In this document: positions 45,599 to 58,093 of the stretch, in pieces | Position numbering within the stretch: the stretch's first letter is position 1 | Layout of the letters: each line of letters opens with the position of its first letter | Assembly: GCA_003996215.1 (NCBI GenBank) | Contig: QJPP01001944.1 | Span: forward strand, 248,001-312,000 | Direction of reading: 5' to 3' | DNA length: 64,000 bases | From: Jaltomata sinuosa | Lineage: Eukaryota > Streptophyta > Magnoliopsida > Solanales > Solanaceae | The notes under the pieces: model-generated | The model's input: the letters and a program-made list of their open reading frames with translations, nothing else | Database searches by the model: none | Told to the model about the DNA's origin: nothing | Program-made: the position numbers and the translations under genes

Positions 45599-47818
45599 TG
45601 TAACACCCTAGAATATGAACCAGCAACTGGACTGTACTCAGTAGGAAAAATTTCAGAAAAATTCAAGTTCCAGGATCCACAGTTAAGATCACGGACCGTA
45701 GTATGGAACCACGGTCCGTTGTCTTAACCATAGTCCCTATTTCCAGTAGACCCCCAGTCCATACCCCAAGAACCACGAGTCAGGTCACGGACCATAGCTC
45801 AGAACCACGGTCCGTCTTGTCACTCGTGGTTTCCCTTAATTAGAGGACCATCAGTCCAGGGTTCAGTAACCACGAGTCACACGACGAACTGTCGTTCAGG
45901 ACCATGGTCCTTCCTGTGGACTCGTGGAACCAAAATCTCAGAGACCCTTAGCCCTTATACCAGAAACCACGAGTCAGGTTGCGAACCGTACTTCTAAACC
46001 ATGGTCTGTCCTTTGACTTGTGAAATACTCAGACCAGACAAAAGTCCCAGGAACTATGAACAACATGATGAACCGTCGTTTAGGAGTACTGTCCGTCCTA
46101 TGGAGTCGTGGTTCCCTCATATCAGAGATCCCCCAAGACCCCTAGATAGGACCACGACTCAGTTGATGGCCCGTCGTACAGGACTACGGTTCATCAACCA
46201 AGTCGTGATCCCTGAGTCATAATTTTTAGCAGAGTTCTTTTAAATTTTTCAGGGGTATTCCATACTTTTCCTACCTCTTTTAAAGACTAAGCTACGACAT
46301 TTTGACGACTCTAAGCCTAATTAATTAGTCAATAACTACCTAAAAGCTCTATTCTCCTAAAATCATCAGACTTAGAAAGAAAAGAAACAAAAGAGGCGAC
46401 AGTTTTCTCTCAAGAACAAGCAGAGGTCTTCTTCAAGTTCAGCCCCAAAATCCAAAGGATTCCTCCATAGGTTTTTTTCCAGGTATGTGGGATTTCACTA
46501 GTGCGTTCCTTTCACCCATTAGGTCCATAGAATTCAGCTAGTTCTTCAGTTCTCCATGAATTTATTCAGACCTAGGGTTCCTAAATCTTAGGAATTCATT
46601 GTAATTCAAATTCTACTGGTTATATTGATATCTATTTCATGTTCCTTAGAGAATTAGCATAGTCCTGTATAGAACTCAGAAACCCTAGCTTGTGTAAATT
46701 TCATTATGTCATAGATTATGATTTCTAGGCAGATTAGTCAAACAATCATGCTTCAGGAATGCGAATGTCATATCTTTCAGTATTTGTATATTGCATTCTC
46801 AGATTATATCAGTGTTTTGAGCTATCTAGTACTACAATTTCATTTTAGCATTATATTTAGTTGGGAGTAAACTTAGCACCGAGCGGACTAAGGGATGAAG
46901 GCTCACCAGCCAGTTCAGGCTGCGACCTTTAGTAGCAATCCCTGAGTCCCAAAACTACGGCACCACAGTAGGTTCTAAAGGGGTCACCCATCAGACTAGG
47001 ATTGACACCCTTGTCCCTTGTGGACATCATTTTAGTGGATCCACGTCAGACCTGTTCGTACCCTTGGCAAGGTATGAACAATCTTCCATCCAGGGTTACA
47101 GGTTGTCCCCATAGTTAGGTTAACTTGGGGTATGTCGGTTAATAGTATCTCCCACAGTCAGATTCATATTGCATTGACTTTATATTCAGTTATTCAGTTC
47201 AGCATGTGATATATTCATGATATTTATTTGGTCATTGCATCTCAGTTTACTTCTCAGTTTATGCTTCAATATATATATTTCCATGTTCAGTTATTATGTT
47301 GTTCAACTTAGTCCTTATCTCGCATGCTCAGTACATTCAAAGTACTGACACATACTTTTGTGCTACATCATTTTATGATATAGGTTTAGATGCTCAGCAT
47401 CCCGACTGCGCTTAGTTCAACCTCCAGTCCGTACTCAGTAGCTTCATTGGTGAGTTCTCATAGTTCGAGGATGATAGACATGCTTTACTTTTCAGTCTTT
47501 TTATTTCTATTTTTAGATTGTTAGAGTTAGATGGGGGCATGTCCCAGCAACTCATATCAGTTAGAGGCTTTAAGACATAAACTAGATTCAGCTTGAGTTG
47601 TCTGTGTTGTTTTCAGACTTCATTATACTCTCTTATATATTTTATATACTCAAATATTTTGGGCGTTCCCCCACTTCAGATATTAAATTGCTTTTAGCTT
47701 CCGCATAGTGCATGTTTTAGTTTGAATTGTATAGATATGCCATGCCATGGGTTAGCTTGGGGTCACTTGTGACACTAAGCACTGTGTTGCATTTAGGGGG
47801 TAGCCTCGGGGTGTGACA
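45599..47818 (+). repeat. 5' LTR of element D
   Basis: Starts TGTAACACCCTAGAATATG and ends GGGGTGTGACA; 2220 bp. It holds the hairpin array at 45690-46215. The sequence is nearly collinear with 58094-60278. Confidence 0.92.
45690..46215. repeat. Approx. 100 bp hairpin array in LTR D (six units)
   Basis: Six imperfect units start near 45692, 45786, 45884, 45981, 46065 and 46166. Each has a dyad of the type ACGGACCGT - about 11 nt - ACGGTCCGT. CCACGAGTC and GACTCGTGG form outer arms between units. The first unit is the best preserved. Equivalent arrays lie at about 52965-53450 and 58180-58670. Confidence 0.85.
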
Positions 47819-47822
47819 AACT

Positions 47823-47834
47823 TAGTATCAGAGC
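47823..47834 (+). promoter_or_regulatory. Primer-binding site of element D (tRNA-iMet type, one change)
   Basis: TAGTATCAGAGC, one substitution from TGGTATCAGAGC, four bases after the 5' LTR. Confidence 0.8.
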
Positions 47835-48042
47835 ATTAGGTTTAAGTGTCCTTGGGTGTTTGAAAGTCGCATCAAGTAGAGTCTTCTTCATGGGTGTGAA
47901 GCGCGCCATACTTATGGGGGAGAAACTATGAGACGTCAATAGGAATAACTTCCCTTCTTTCCGTTCCAGCTCATTCTATAGAGTATGAACTCCATTTAAA
48001 TCTCCCTCTAACTCATGCTCTTCGAATTTCAGCAAAAACAAA

Positions 48043-49100
48043 ATGCCTCGCAGAAGAGCTAATGCCAAAAATCAGCCAGCAGCTCCAGTAGACCCATTGA
48101 ATGAGCAAGTCACGCATGTCAAATTCAGGGCTGCTTTCCAAGTACTTGCTCAGGCCATGATTACCTAGGTCAACCAGCAGGCTGTGGCACCAGCTCCGCC
48201 TCAGACTAACACTGCTACGGCTAGAATCCGAGACTTTACTCGGATGAACCCTCCAGAATTTCATGGGTCCAAGTCAGAAGAGGATCCGTAATAGTTTCTT
48301 GATGATATACATAAGGTGACTGATATTATGGGTGTCACTCAAGTCGAGAGTGCAGACTTAGCCGCCTATCAATTGAAGGGAGTGGCTTACACTTGGTACC
48401 AGCAGTGGAAAAAGTCTCATTGTGAAAATGCAGGACCAGTGGATTGAAACCAGCTCAAGGCTGCCTTTATGGACTGGTTCTTCCCATTTGAGCTCAGGCA
48501 AGCCAAGGTCCAGGAATTTATCAACTTGAAGCAGAATGATATGAGCGTGAAGGAGTATGCACTCAAGTTCACACTGCTGTCTAAGTATGCCCCAATGATA
48601 GTAGCTGACTCCAGAGCTTGTATGAGCAAGTTCGTGTATGGTGTGTCCGATGATATAGTAAAGGAGTGCAAGACGGCCATGCTTATTAAGGAAATGGACA
48701 TCTTCAGGTTGGTTACTTATGCTCAACAGATTGAAGAGGAGAAAATTAAGAAAAGGGGAGGAGATAGTAAGAGGGCTAGGACAGGTGACTTTAGCTACTC
48801 TCAGAAGAAGTCAGAGGGTGGTAATCGCTCTCATTTTCGTCAAAAGAATTCAGCTCCAGCTCCATCTTCTGCCAGTGCCCCAGTGCCTAAATTTAAGAAG
48901 GATCAACGGGATTGAGCATCTGGCTCTAAGTCCTAAGGTACAGTTACTAATGGGCACATACCTCCAGTGTGTAAGAAGTGTGGTAGGAACCACCAGGGTG
49001 AGTGCATGACAGGTAGTGGAAATTGCTTTGGGTGTGATAAGCCAGGCCACAGGATGAAAGAGTGCCCTAAAAATTCTCAGAAGGGCAGGGATACTTGTTC
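48043..49100 (+). pseudogene. Element D gag
   Basis: ATG at 48043 (MPRRRANAKNQPAAPVDP) follows a short leader. The gag core is at about 48220-48720 (YQLKGVAYTWYQQWKK, VKEYALKFTLLSKYAPM). The CCHC knuckle CFGCDKPGHRMKEC lies at 49024-49065, preceded by a second Cys pair (CKKCG). Stops are at 48166, 48289, 48292, 48445 and 48913, all in one frame, so decay is by substitution. It is as long as expected for the clade. Confidence 0.9.
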
Positions 49101-51120
49101 GCAAAATCAGGCCAGCTCTGTAGCAGCTCCAGCATGTCGCCTCACCCAACAGGGTTCCTCGTCTGGTATAGGTAGTGGTCAGTACCAAAACTGGTTATAC
49201 GCCATTTAGAATCAACAGGTCTAGAAGGATTCTCCCGATGTGGTCACAGGTATGTTGCAAGTCTTACATTTGAATGTTTATGCATTGTTAGATCTAGAGG
49301 CTACACTTTTCTTTATAACTCCATATATAGCAGTAAACTTTGGTGTCAGTCTAGAAATCCTCCCAGAACCTTTCTCAATCTCTTCTCTAGTTGGTGACCC
49401 AGTTATAGCTAGACGGGTATACAAAAATTGCCCTGCCACCGTTTCCTAGAAAGTCACCTCAGCTGATCTTGTAGAGTTAAAAATGACTGACTTCAATATT
49501 ATCCTAGGCATGGATTGGTTACATTCCTATTATGCCTCAGTCGATTGTAGAACTAGGATCATTTGGTTTTAGTTTCCAAATGAGCTAGTCTTAGAATGGA
49601 GGGGTAGTAGCTCAGTGCCTGTAGGTCGATTCATCTCTTACCTTAAGGCCAGAAAAATAATTTCCAAAGGGTATATCTATCATCTTGTTCGGGTTAAGGA
49701 TTCAAACTCTAAGACCCCAACTCTTGAGTCAGTTTCTGTAGTAAATGAATTTCCAGAAGTGTTTCAAGAAGATCTTCCCAGAATTTCTCTTGAGCAGGAA
49801 ATGGACTTCGGAATAGATCTCTATCTAGATATCCAGCCTATTTCGATTCATCCTTACAGAATTGTTCCAGCTGAGCTTAGGGAATTGAAAGAACAGTTGA
49901 AAGACCTTCTAGATAAGGCCTTCATCAGACCCAACATCTCTCCATGGGGTGCTCCAGTATTTTTCATACGTAAGAAAGACAGTTCTCTTAGGATGTGCAT
50001 TGACTACCGTCAGTTGAACAAAGTCACAATCAAGAACAAATATCCCATCCCCAAGATTGATGACTTATTTGACCAGCTTTAGGGTGCTAGTTACTTTTCT
50101 AAGATAGACCTCAGATCTGGCTATCACCAGCTCAGAGTCAGAGATAGTGACATCCTGAAGATAACCTTCAGGACTCTGTATGGTCACTATGAATTTGTTG
50201 TTATGTCTTTTGGACTAACCAATGATCCTGCAACTTTCATGGTCTTAATTAACAGGGTGTTCAAACAGTATTTGGACTTATTTATCATTGTCTTCATTGA
50301 TGACATTCTTGTCTATTTTTGAAAAGAGGAGGAGCATGTGAATCATTTGAGGGCCATTCTGGAGACTCTCAAAGACCGCTAATTATTTAACAAGTTTAGT
50401 AAGTGTGAGTTCTGGTTGAAATCAATTGCTTTTCTTGGTCATGTGATGTCTAGTGAAGGCATCTGAGTTGATTCTCAGAAGATTGAGGCAGTAAAGAACT
50501 GTCCTAGACCCACCTCTCCAACAGACATCAGAACTTTCTTGGGTTTGGCAGGTTATTACAGGAGGTTTGTGGAAGGATTTTCATCCATAGCAGCCCCATT
50601 GAACAAGTTGACTCAGAAGAAGGTCAAGTTTTAGTGGTCAGACGAGCATGAGAAAAGCTTCTTAGAACTGAAGACCAGGTTGACTACAACTCCCATGTTG
50701 ACTCTACCAGAGGGTTCAAATGGCTATGTGGTTTATTGCGATGCATCCAGGGTCAGCCTAGGCTGTGTTTTAATACCGCAGGGTAAAGTCATAACTTATG
50801 CTTCCAGACAGCTTAAGGTCCATGAGAAGAACTACCCGACTCATGACCTCGAGCTTGTAGCTATTGTGTTTGCCCTAAAGATTTTGAGATACTACTTGTA
50901 TGGTGTTCATGTTGATGGGTTCACAGATCATAAAAGCCTCCAGTATGTGTTCACCCAGAAAAAGTTGAATCTTCGTCAGAGGAGATGGCTTGAGTTCCTC
51001 AAAGACTATGATATGAATGTGCTCTACTATCCAGGTAAGGCCAATGTAGTAGCTGATGCCCTCAGCAGACTGTCCATGGGTAGTGTGTCACATGTTGAGG
51101 AAGAGAAGAAATAATTAGCC
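49101..51120 (+). pseudogene. Element D pol, first copy: protease, reverse transcriptase and RNase H
   Basis: The protease region around 49240-49600 shows LLDLEATLFFITP where a D(S/T)GA(T/S)-type motif is expected, so the catalytic site looks changed. RT shows FFIRKKDSSLRMCIDYRQLN and FIDDILVYF near 50292-50320. RNase H lies at 50720-51110 (YCDASRVSLGCVL, VVADALSRL). Stops include 50080 and about 50320. The frame is maintained from gag to about 51114. The part from 50535 rightwards is duplicated at 55781. Confidence 0.9.
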
Positions 51121-52654
51121 AGAGATGTTCATCAGCTTGCTCGTTTAGGAGTTTGCCTTATGGACACATCAGATGGTGGTGTGATAGTCCAGAATGAATC
51201 ATAATCTTCTTTGGTAGAGGAGGTTAAGGAGAAACAGGATAGTGATCCCATATTACTTCCTGAAAAGTGCAGTTCATCAATAAAGAGTTGAGGTTTTCTC
51301 CCAAGGGGGAGATGGTGTGCTTCGTCACCAGGGTCGCTTACATTTTCCTAACGTGGGTGAGTTGAGGAAGCAAATTATTATAGAAGCCCATAATTCCAAA
51401 TATTCCATTCATCTGGGTGCCACTAAGATATACCGTGATCTACGGGAAGTCTATTGATCGAACGGCATGAAGAGGGACATCACAGATTTTGTGGCTAAGT
51501 GTCCCAACTGTCAACAGGTTAAAGTAGAACATCAGAAATTAGAAGGTGGGACTCAGGAGATTAGCATTCCTAATTGGAAGTGGGAAATGGTCAACATGGA
51601 TTTCATTACGGGTTTACCTCATACTCGCAGGTATCATGACTCTATTTGGGTGATAGTGGACAAAGTCACTAAGTCAACTCACTTCTTGGCTGTCAAGACT
51701 ACAGATTCAATGGAGGATTATGCCAGGCTCTACATCAGTGAGATAGTCAGGTTGCATAGGTTTCCTATGTCTATCATCTCAGATAGAGGTCCTGAATTCA
51801 CATCTCATTTCTGGAGATCGTTTCAGAAAGGTCTTGGTAATTAGGTTAATCTTAGCATAACTTTTCATCCACAGATTGATGGTCAGGCAGAGCATACCAT
51901 CCATACCTTAGAGGACATGTTAAGAGCTTCTGTTATCAACTTCAACGGTAGTTGGGATGGTCACCTGCCTCTCACAAAATTTGCCTACAATAACAATTTT
52001 CACTCCAGTATTTAGATGGCCCCATATGAGGCAATCTATGAGCGTAGGTGCAGATCACTGGTTGGTTGGTTTGACGTAAGTGAAGCAGCCTTGGTTGGAC
52101 TAGATTCGGTACATAAGACAATTAAGAAGGTTCACCTCATCAGAGGAAGATTGAAAATAGCTCAGAGTCATCAGAAGTGCTATGCAAATATGAGGAGAAG
52201 GGACTTAGAGTTCGAGATTAATGATTGGGTTTTCCTGAAGGTGTCACCCATGAATGGGGTGATGAGATTTGGAGAGAAAGGGAAGCTCAGTCCCCTATAT
52301 GTAGGTCCTTACAGAATCTTGAAGAAGATTGGTAATGTGGCCTATGAGTTAGAGTTTCCAGCAGACCTAGCAGCGGTCCATCCGGTCTTTCACAATTCTT
52401 TGTTGAAGAAGTGTGTTGGTGATCCGACAGCGATAGTTCCTTTAGAGAGTGTGGCTGTGAAGGATAGCCTCACCTATGAGGAGGTTCTAGTTTAGATTCT
52501 TGATCGGCAGGTTCGTAGGTTGAGAAATAAGGAAGTTGCTTCAGTAAAAGTTGTGTGGAGGAATCAGTCCGTAGAGGGAGCTACCTGGGAGGCAGAAGCA
52601 GCCATGATGGCCAAGTACCCTCACCTCTTTCCTTCCGATTCAGTTTCAGCTTGA
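51121..52654 (+). pseudogene. Element D pol, first copy: integrase and chromodomain
   Basis: The frame shifts near 51257 by a 2-base loss relative to the second copy. The zinc-binding part lies at 51380-51520 (CPNCQQVKVEH). The core has MDFITGLP (51597), SDRG (near 51782) and a weakly preserved DGQAEH. The C-terminal section (MRFGEKGKLSP) leads into a chromodomain-like end with VKVVWRNQSVEGATW. Stops are at 51842, 52013 and 52493; the final TGA is at 52652. Confidence 0.88.
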
Positions 52655-52863
52655 GGTGATAGTTCCTCTCTAGCCTCTCAGTTTACTCTTGTGTATTCCA
52701 GTCTCAGTATCATGTTCCCTCAGTCATCCTTGTATTTCAGCATGTGCATGCCCATAGAACTATATTCAGTATGATATTAGTTTCTAGTACTTAGTTGGTA
52801 GGGATGCAACTCCTTCCCTCCAAACTTAGCTTGTTTAGTCTTCATTCGAGGATGAATGATCCC

Positions 52864-52873
52864 AAGGGGGAGA
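52864..52873 (+). promoter_or_regulatory. Polypurine tract, element D first copy
   Basis: AAGGGGGAGA, four bases before the LTR start at 52877; primes plus-strand DNA synthesis. An identical tract is at 58081-58090. Confidence 0.82.
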
Positions 52874-52876
52874 TAT

Positions 52877-54224
52877 TGTAACACCCCAGAATCTGAACCA
52901 GCTACTACACTGTACTCAACAGGAAAAATTTCAAAAAAATTCAAGTTCCAGGAACCACGGTTAAGATCACAGACCGTAGTATGGAACCATCGTCCATCGT
53001 CTTAACTATATTCCCCATTTCCATAAGACCCCTAGTCCATGCCCCAGGAACCACGAGTTAGGTCACAAACCGTAGCTCAGAACCACGGTCCATCCTGTCA
53101 CTCATGGTTTTACTTAATTAGAGGGCCATCAATGTAGGGCTCAGTAACCACGGTCTGTCCTGTGAACTGATGGAACCAGAACCTCAGAGAAACTTAGCCA
53201 TTATCCCAAAAACCACGAGTCAGGTTACAGACCGTACTTCAAAACCACGGTCCGTCCTTTGACTTGTTAAATCCTTATACCAGACAAAAGTACCAGGAAC
53301 CATGAGCCACATGACGAACCGTCATTCAGGAGTACTGTCCATCCTGTGGAGTTATGGTTCCCTTTGATCAGAGAACCCCCAAGACCCCTAGATAGGACCA
53401 TGACTCAGTTGAAGGCTCATCATCTAGGACTATAGTCCATCAACCAAGTAGTGATCACTGAGTCACAATTTTTAGCAGAGTTCTTTTAAACTTTCCAGGG
53501 GTATTCCAGATTTTTCCTACCTCTTTTAAAGACTAAGCTATGACGTTATTGACTACTATAAGTCTAATAGATTAGTCAATAACTACCTAAAACCTCTATT
53601 CTCCTAAAATCATTAGATTTAGAAAGAAAAGAAACAAAAGAGGCAACAGTTTTCTCTCAAGAACAAACAAAGGTCTTCTTCAAGTTCAGCCCCAAAATCC
53701 ATAGGATTCCTTCATAGTTTCTTTTATAGGTATGTGGGATTTCACTAGTGGGTTCCTTTCACCCATTAGGTCCATAGAATTCAGCTAGTTCTTCAGTTCT
53801 CCATGAATTTGTTCAGACCTAGGGTTCCTAAATCTTAGGAATTCATTGTAATTCAAATTCTACTGCTTATATTGATATCTATTTCATGTTCCTTGGAGAA
53901 TTAGCATAGTCCTGTATAGAACTCAGAAACCCTAACTTGTGTAAATTTCAGTATGTTATAGATTATGCTTTCTAGGCAGATTAGTTAGACAATCATGCTT
54001 CAGGAATGCGAATGTCATATCTTTCAGTATTTATATGTTGCATTCTCAGATTATATCAGTGTTTTGAGCTATCCAGTACTACAGTTGCATTTTAGTGTTA
54101 TATTCAGTTGGGAGTAAACTTAGCACTGAGAGGACGAAGGGATGAAGGCTCACCCACCACTTCAGGCTGAGAACTTTAGTAGCAATCCCTGAGTCCTAGA
54201 ACTATGGCGCCCTTGTAGGTTCTA
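52877..54224 (+). repeat. Truncated 3' LTR of element D (left duplication unit)
   Basis: Starts TGTAACACCCCAGAATCTG and matches 58094 onward, but stops at TTCTA (54220-54224), where it jumps to element C sequence. The last 840 or so bases of the LTR are missing. The hairpin array at 52965-53450 is retained. Confidence 0.88.
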
Positions 54225-55780
54225 CAAAAATTGGGCATTATAACCCCTAAATTTCGTCCAAATCACAAATTATTCAAGAACAACCCTTCGCCTCCCACAC
54301 TATTTTTGTCCCATTTTTGGCCAAAAGTTGTATAATCCTTACACACAGGATGCTGTGGAGGCGTTGTGAACGTAAGGGAAGCATCCATGCTTCGGAAATC
54401 CAACAATAATCCAACCCAAGTTTAAGTTCAAAACCCACTACAATATATATCCCTAAATCCTTGTTTTCTACCATAATCATGTCTAAATTTGTGCAAGAAA
54501 GCAAAGAAGTGAGTGGAAATGGTTATTACTTGAGAATTTTGACGTCGGGAGCGGAGTGATCAGGAGAAAAGAGAGTATTTGTGAAGGAAATAGAGGAGAA
54601 TGGAGTAAAAATCTGTTTCCCCCATATCGACTGTGACCAATCTCTATAACGGTTGGCACATCACTATAGCGGTACTGCTACAGCAGAATAATGTCTGCTA
54701 TAGCAGACACCAGTCAGTTTTGGGAAAGAAAAAATTCTCCTGGGTCTTTTCAAATTCATCCATTTCGACATCCTATGGGGACCCGAATTTTTTGGGTACT
54801 CGGTAAGGGTTATGTCATAAATATTGATAGCTAAGGGAAATAATTAATTTTTTCCATCCGAAATAGGATCGTAAGTTGTCCTATTTTATCGGGTGTGACT
54901 AATTAGGGAAGGGTTTGGTATTTCACATAGGTTCATAAATACATGATCGCTTAGGACCATGAGGGTCCCGGGATAGTCCTTCTCGTCTTGTTATTTTTAG
55001 AATCATTTAGGGATGAACAATATATAAATTTGTATCTGTTGTAACAACTGGATCCATCATTATTTTATGAATCAAGATATTTCAAAGTGTCGGGAATAAT
55101 TTAAAATACATTTTGAATTATGTGGGGTTGACGTGATGGGAAATTATAGATTTTTGAAAATCATCCGGGCTGACATCACCCCACTAGAGTGGTATTTATT
55201 TCACTATAGTGCTACTGCTATGGCGGAAGGTCATTCACTATAGCGGGATGACGGGAGGTAGTATCCTCAGAACACAAAATTAATAAAAGACTTCTCCTCC
55301 TCAGTTGGAAAATATATGAGGATTTCTCCAAAAACCCTCCTAGGCTGCTCCAAGGCTTGAAAGTCATGAGGGTGAGGGATTTCGACTGAAAGGACGTGGA
55401 ACAATGGATTTCAGGATCGTCATCCAACCAGGAACACCTTCACGGAGTAGGAAAATATATCATGCAGCTGCTCGACATACATGTAGGCTAGGTTTTCCTT
55501 ATTGAGTAGATTGATCCGTTTCTATTTCCTACTTATTGTATAGTTGAAAAGGAGAATCTATGCTTAGGCCTTCGGGCATAGAGTCTGGTGGACTGTAGTG
55601 TTGGTTATGTATAAAATAGGATTTTGGTTGAATCGGATTATCGTGCTATCATGTTTCGGGTTGTATGTGGTATTTGATGGTATGTTGTAATAAGATAACT
55701 CGGGGACTAGAAAGTCAGGAAGATTCGGAGAACCAAAAGGGCTTGGGAAATTAAACGACTATGAAAAGGAAAGGGAATTT
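54225..55780 (+). repeat. Duplicated piece of element C (internal end plus first part of its 3' LTR)
   Basis: Matches 60422-61981 almost collinearly. The C LTR start (TGTAACAACTGGATCC) is at 55040. The copy ends at 55778-55781, where it joins D pol. It sits inside element D only because of the tandem duplication. Confidence 0.88.
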
Positions 55781-57888
55781 CTTGGGTTTGGCTGGTTATT
55801 ACAGGAGGTTTATGGAAGGATTTTCATCCATAGCTTACCCATTGACCAAGTTGACTCAGAAGAAGGTCAAGTTTTAGTAGTCAGACGAGCATGAGAAAAC
55901 CTCTTAGCACTGAAGACCAGGTTGACTACAACTCCCATGTTGACTCTACCAGAGAGTTCAGATGGCGATGTGGTTAATTGCGATGCATCCAGGGTCAGCC
56001 TAGGCTGTGTTTTAATACAGCAGGGTAAAGTCATAACTTATGCTTCTAGACAACTTAAGGTACATGAGAAGAACTAACCGACTCATGACCTCGAGCTTGT
56101 AGCTATTGTGTTTTCCCTAAAGATTTGGAGATACTACTTGTATGGTGTTCATGTTGATGGGTTCACAGATCATAAAATCCTGGAGTATGTGTTCAACCAG
56201 AAAAAGTTGAATCTTTGTAAGAGGAGATGGCTTGAATTCCTCAAAGACTATGATATGAATGTGCTCTACTATCCAGGTAAGGCCAATGTAGTGGCTGATG
56301 CCATTAACAGACTGTCCATGGGTAGTGTGTCATATGTTGAGGAAGAGAAGAAATAATTAGCTAGAGATATTCACCAGCTTGCTCGCTTAGGAGTTTGCCT
56401 TATGGACACATCAGATGGTGGTGTGATAGTCCAGAATGGATAAGAATCTTCTTTGGTAGCGGAGGTTAAAGAGAAACAGGATAGTGATCCCATATTACTT
56501 CAGCTGAAAAGTGCAGTTCATCAACAAAGAGTTAAAATTTTCTCCCAAGGGGGAGATGGTGTGCTTCGTTACCAGGGTCGCTTATATTTTCCTAACGTGG
56601 GTGAGTTAAGGAAGCAAATCCTTATATAAGCCCATAATTCCAAATATTACATTAATCTAGGTGCCACTAAGATATACCGTGATCTATGGGAAGTCTATTA
56701 GTGAAACAACATGAAGAGGGACATCGCAGATTTGGTGGCTAAGTGTCCCAACTGTCAACAGGTTAAAGTAGAACATCAGAAAATAGGAGGTGTTATTTAG
56801 GAGATTAGCATTCCTGGGAAATGGTCAACATGGATTTCATTATGGGTTTACCTCGTACTCGCAGGTAGCATGACTCTATTTGGGTGATAGTTGACAAAGA
56901 CACTAAGTCAACTCACTTCTTGGCTGTTAAGACTACAGATTCAACGGAGGATTATGCCAGGATCTACATCGGTGATATAGTCAGGTTGCATAGGGTTCCC
57001 TTGTCTATCATCTCAGATAGAGGTCCTGAGTTCACATCTCATTTCTGGAGATCATTTCAGAAAGGTTTTGGTACTCAGGTTAATCTTATTACATATTTTC
57101 ATCCGTAGATGGATAGTCAGGCAGAGCGTACCATACATACCTTAGAGGAAATGTTGAGAGCTTGTGTTATCAACTTCAACAGTAGTTGGGATGATCACCT
57201 GCCTCTCACAGAATTTGACTACAATAACAATTTTCACTCCAGTATTTAGATGGCCCCATATGAGGCACTCTATGAGCGTATGTGCAGATCACTAGTTGGT
57301 TGGTTTGAAGTAAGTGAAGCAGCCTTGGTTGGACCGGATTCGGTACATAAGGCAATTAAGAAGGTTCAACTCATAAGAGGAAGATTGAAAATAGCTCAGA
57401 GTCGTCATGAGTCCTATGCAAATATGAGGAGAAGGGACTTAGAGTTCGAGATTAATGATTGGGTTTTCCTGAAAGTGTCACCCATGAATGGGGTGATGAG
57501 ATTTGGAGAGAAAGGGAAGCTCAGTCCCCGATATGTAGGTCCTTACAGAATATTGAAGAAGATTGGTAATGTGGCCTATGAGTTAGAGTTTCCAGCAGAA
57601 CTAGAAGCGGTCCATCCGGTCTTTCACATTTATTTGTTGAAGAAGTGTGTTGATGATCCGACAACAATAGTGCCTTTAGAGAGTGTGGCTGTGAAGGATA
57701 GCCTCACCTATGAGGAGGTTCTAGTTGAGATTCTTGACAGGCAGGTTCGTAAGTTGAGAAATAAGGAAGTCGCTTCAGTAAAAGTTTTGTGGAGGAATCA
57801 GTCCGTAGAGGGAGCTACCTGGGAGGAAGAAGCATCCATGATGGCCAAGTACCCTCACCTCTTTCCTTTCGATTTAGTTTCAGCTTGA
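55781..57888 (+). pseudogene. Element D pol, second (partial) copy: RNase H, integrase, chromodomain
   Basis: Begins abruptly at FLGLAGYYRRF and lacks gag, protease and the RT palm. RNase H lies at about 55960-56345. The integrase core is at 56820-57200 (MDFIMGLP, SDRGPEFTSHFW). The last open part (57250-57888, 212 codons) keeps the GPYRILKKIGNVAYELEF region and a chromodomain-like end (VKVLWRNQSVEGATWEEE). Stops at about 55875, 56074 and 57105 and several indels differ from the first copy, so both decayed after duplication. Confidence 0.88.
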
Positions 57889-58080
57889 GATGATAGTTCC
57901 TCTCCAGCCTCTCAGTTTACTCTTGTGTATTCCAGTCTCAGTATCATGTTCCCTCAGTCATCCTTGCATTTAAGCATGTGCATGTCCATGTAACTATATT
58001 CAGTAAGATATCAGTTTCTAGTACTCAGTTGGTAGGGATGCAGCATCTTGTTTAGTCTTCATTCGAGGATGAATGATCCC

Positions 58081-58090
58081 AAGGGGGAGA
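58081..58090 (+). promoter_or_regulatory. Polypurine tract, element D (outer copy)
   Basis: AAGGGGGAGA, three bases before the outer 3' LTR start. Confidence 0.82.
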
Positions 58091-58093
58091 TAT

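Noticed and set aside
49204..49260. tRNA or other RNA gene in or near the elements
   Set aside because: No cloverleaf-like arrangement was seen; the only tRNA-related sequences found are primer-binding sites.
52877..54224. End of element D at the first 3' LTR
   Set aside because: This LTR is truncated and lacks the ATAGC flank; the matching duplication is at 60279, so the outer 3' LTR is the true end.
55040..55780. Independent solo LTR of the C family inside element D
   Set aside because: It lacks an LTR end and any target duplication, and joins D pol at the same point that ends collinearity with 61240-61981. It is part of the tandem duplication.
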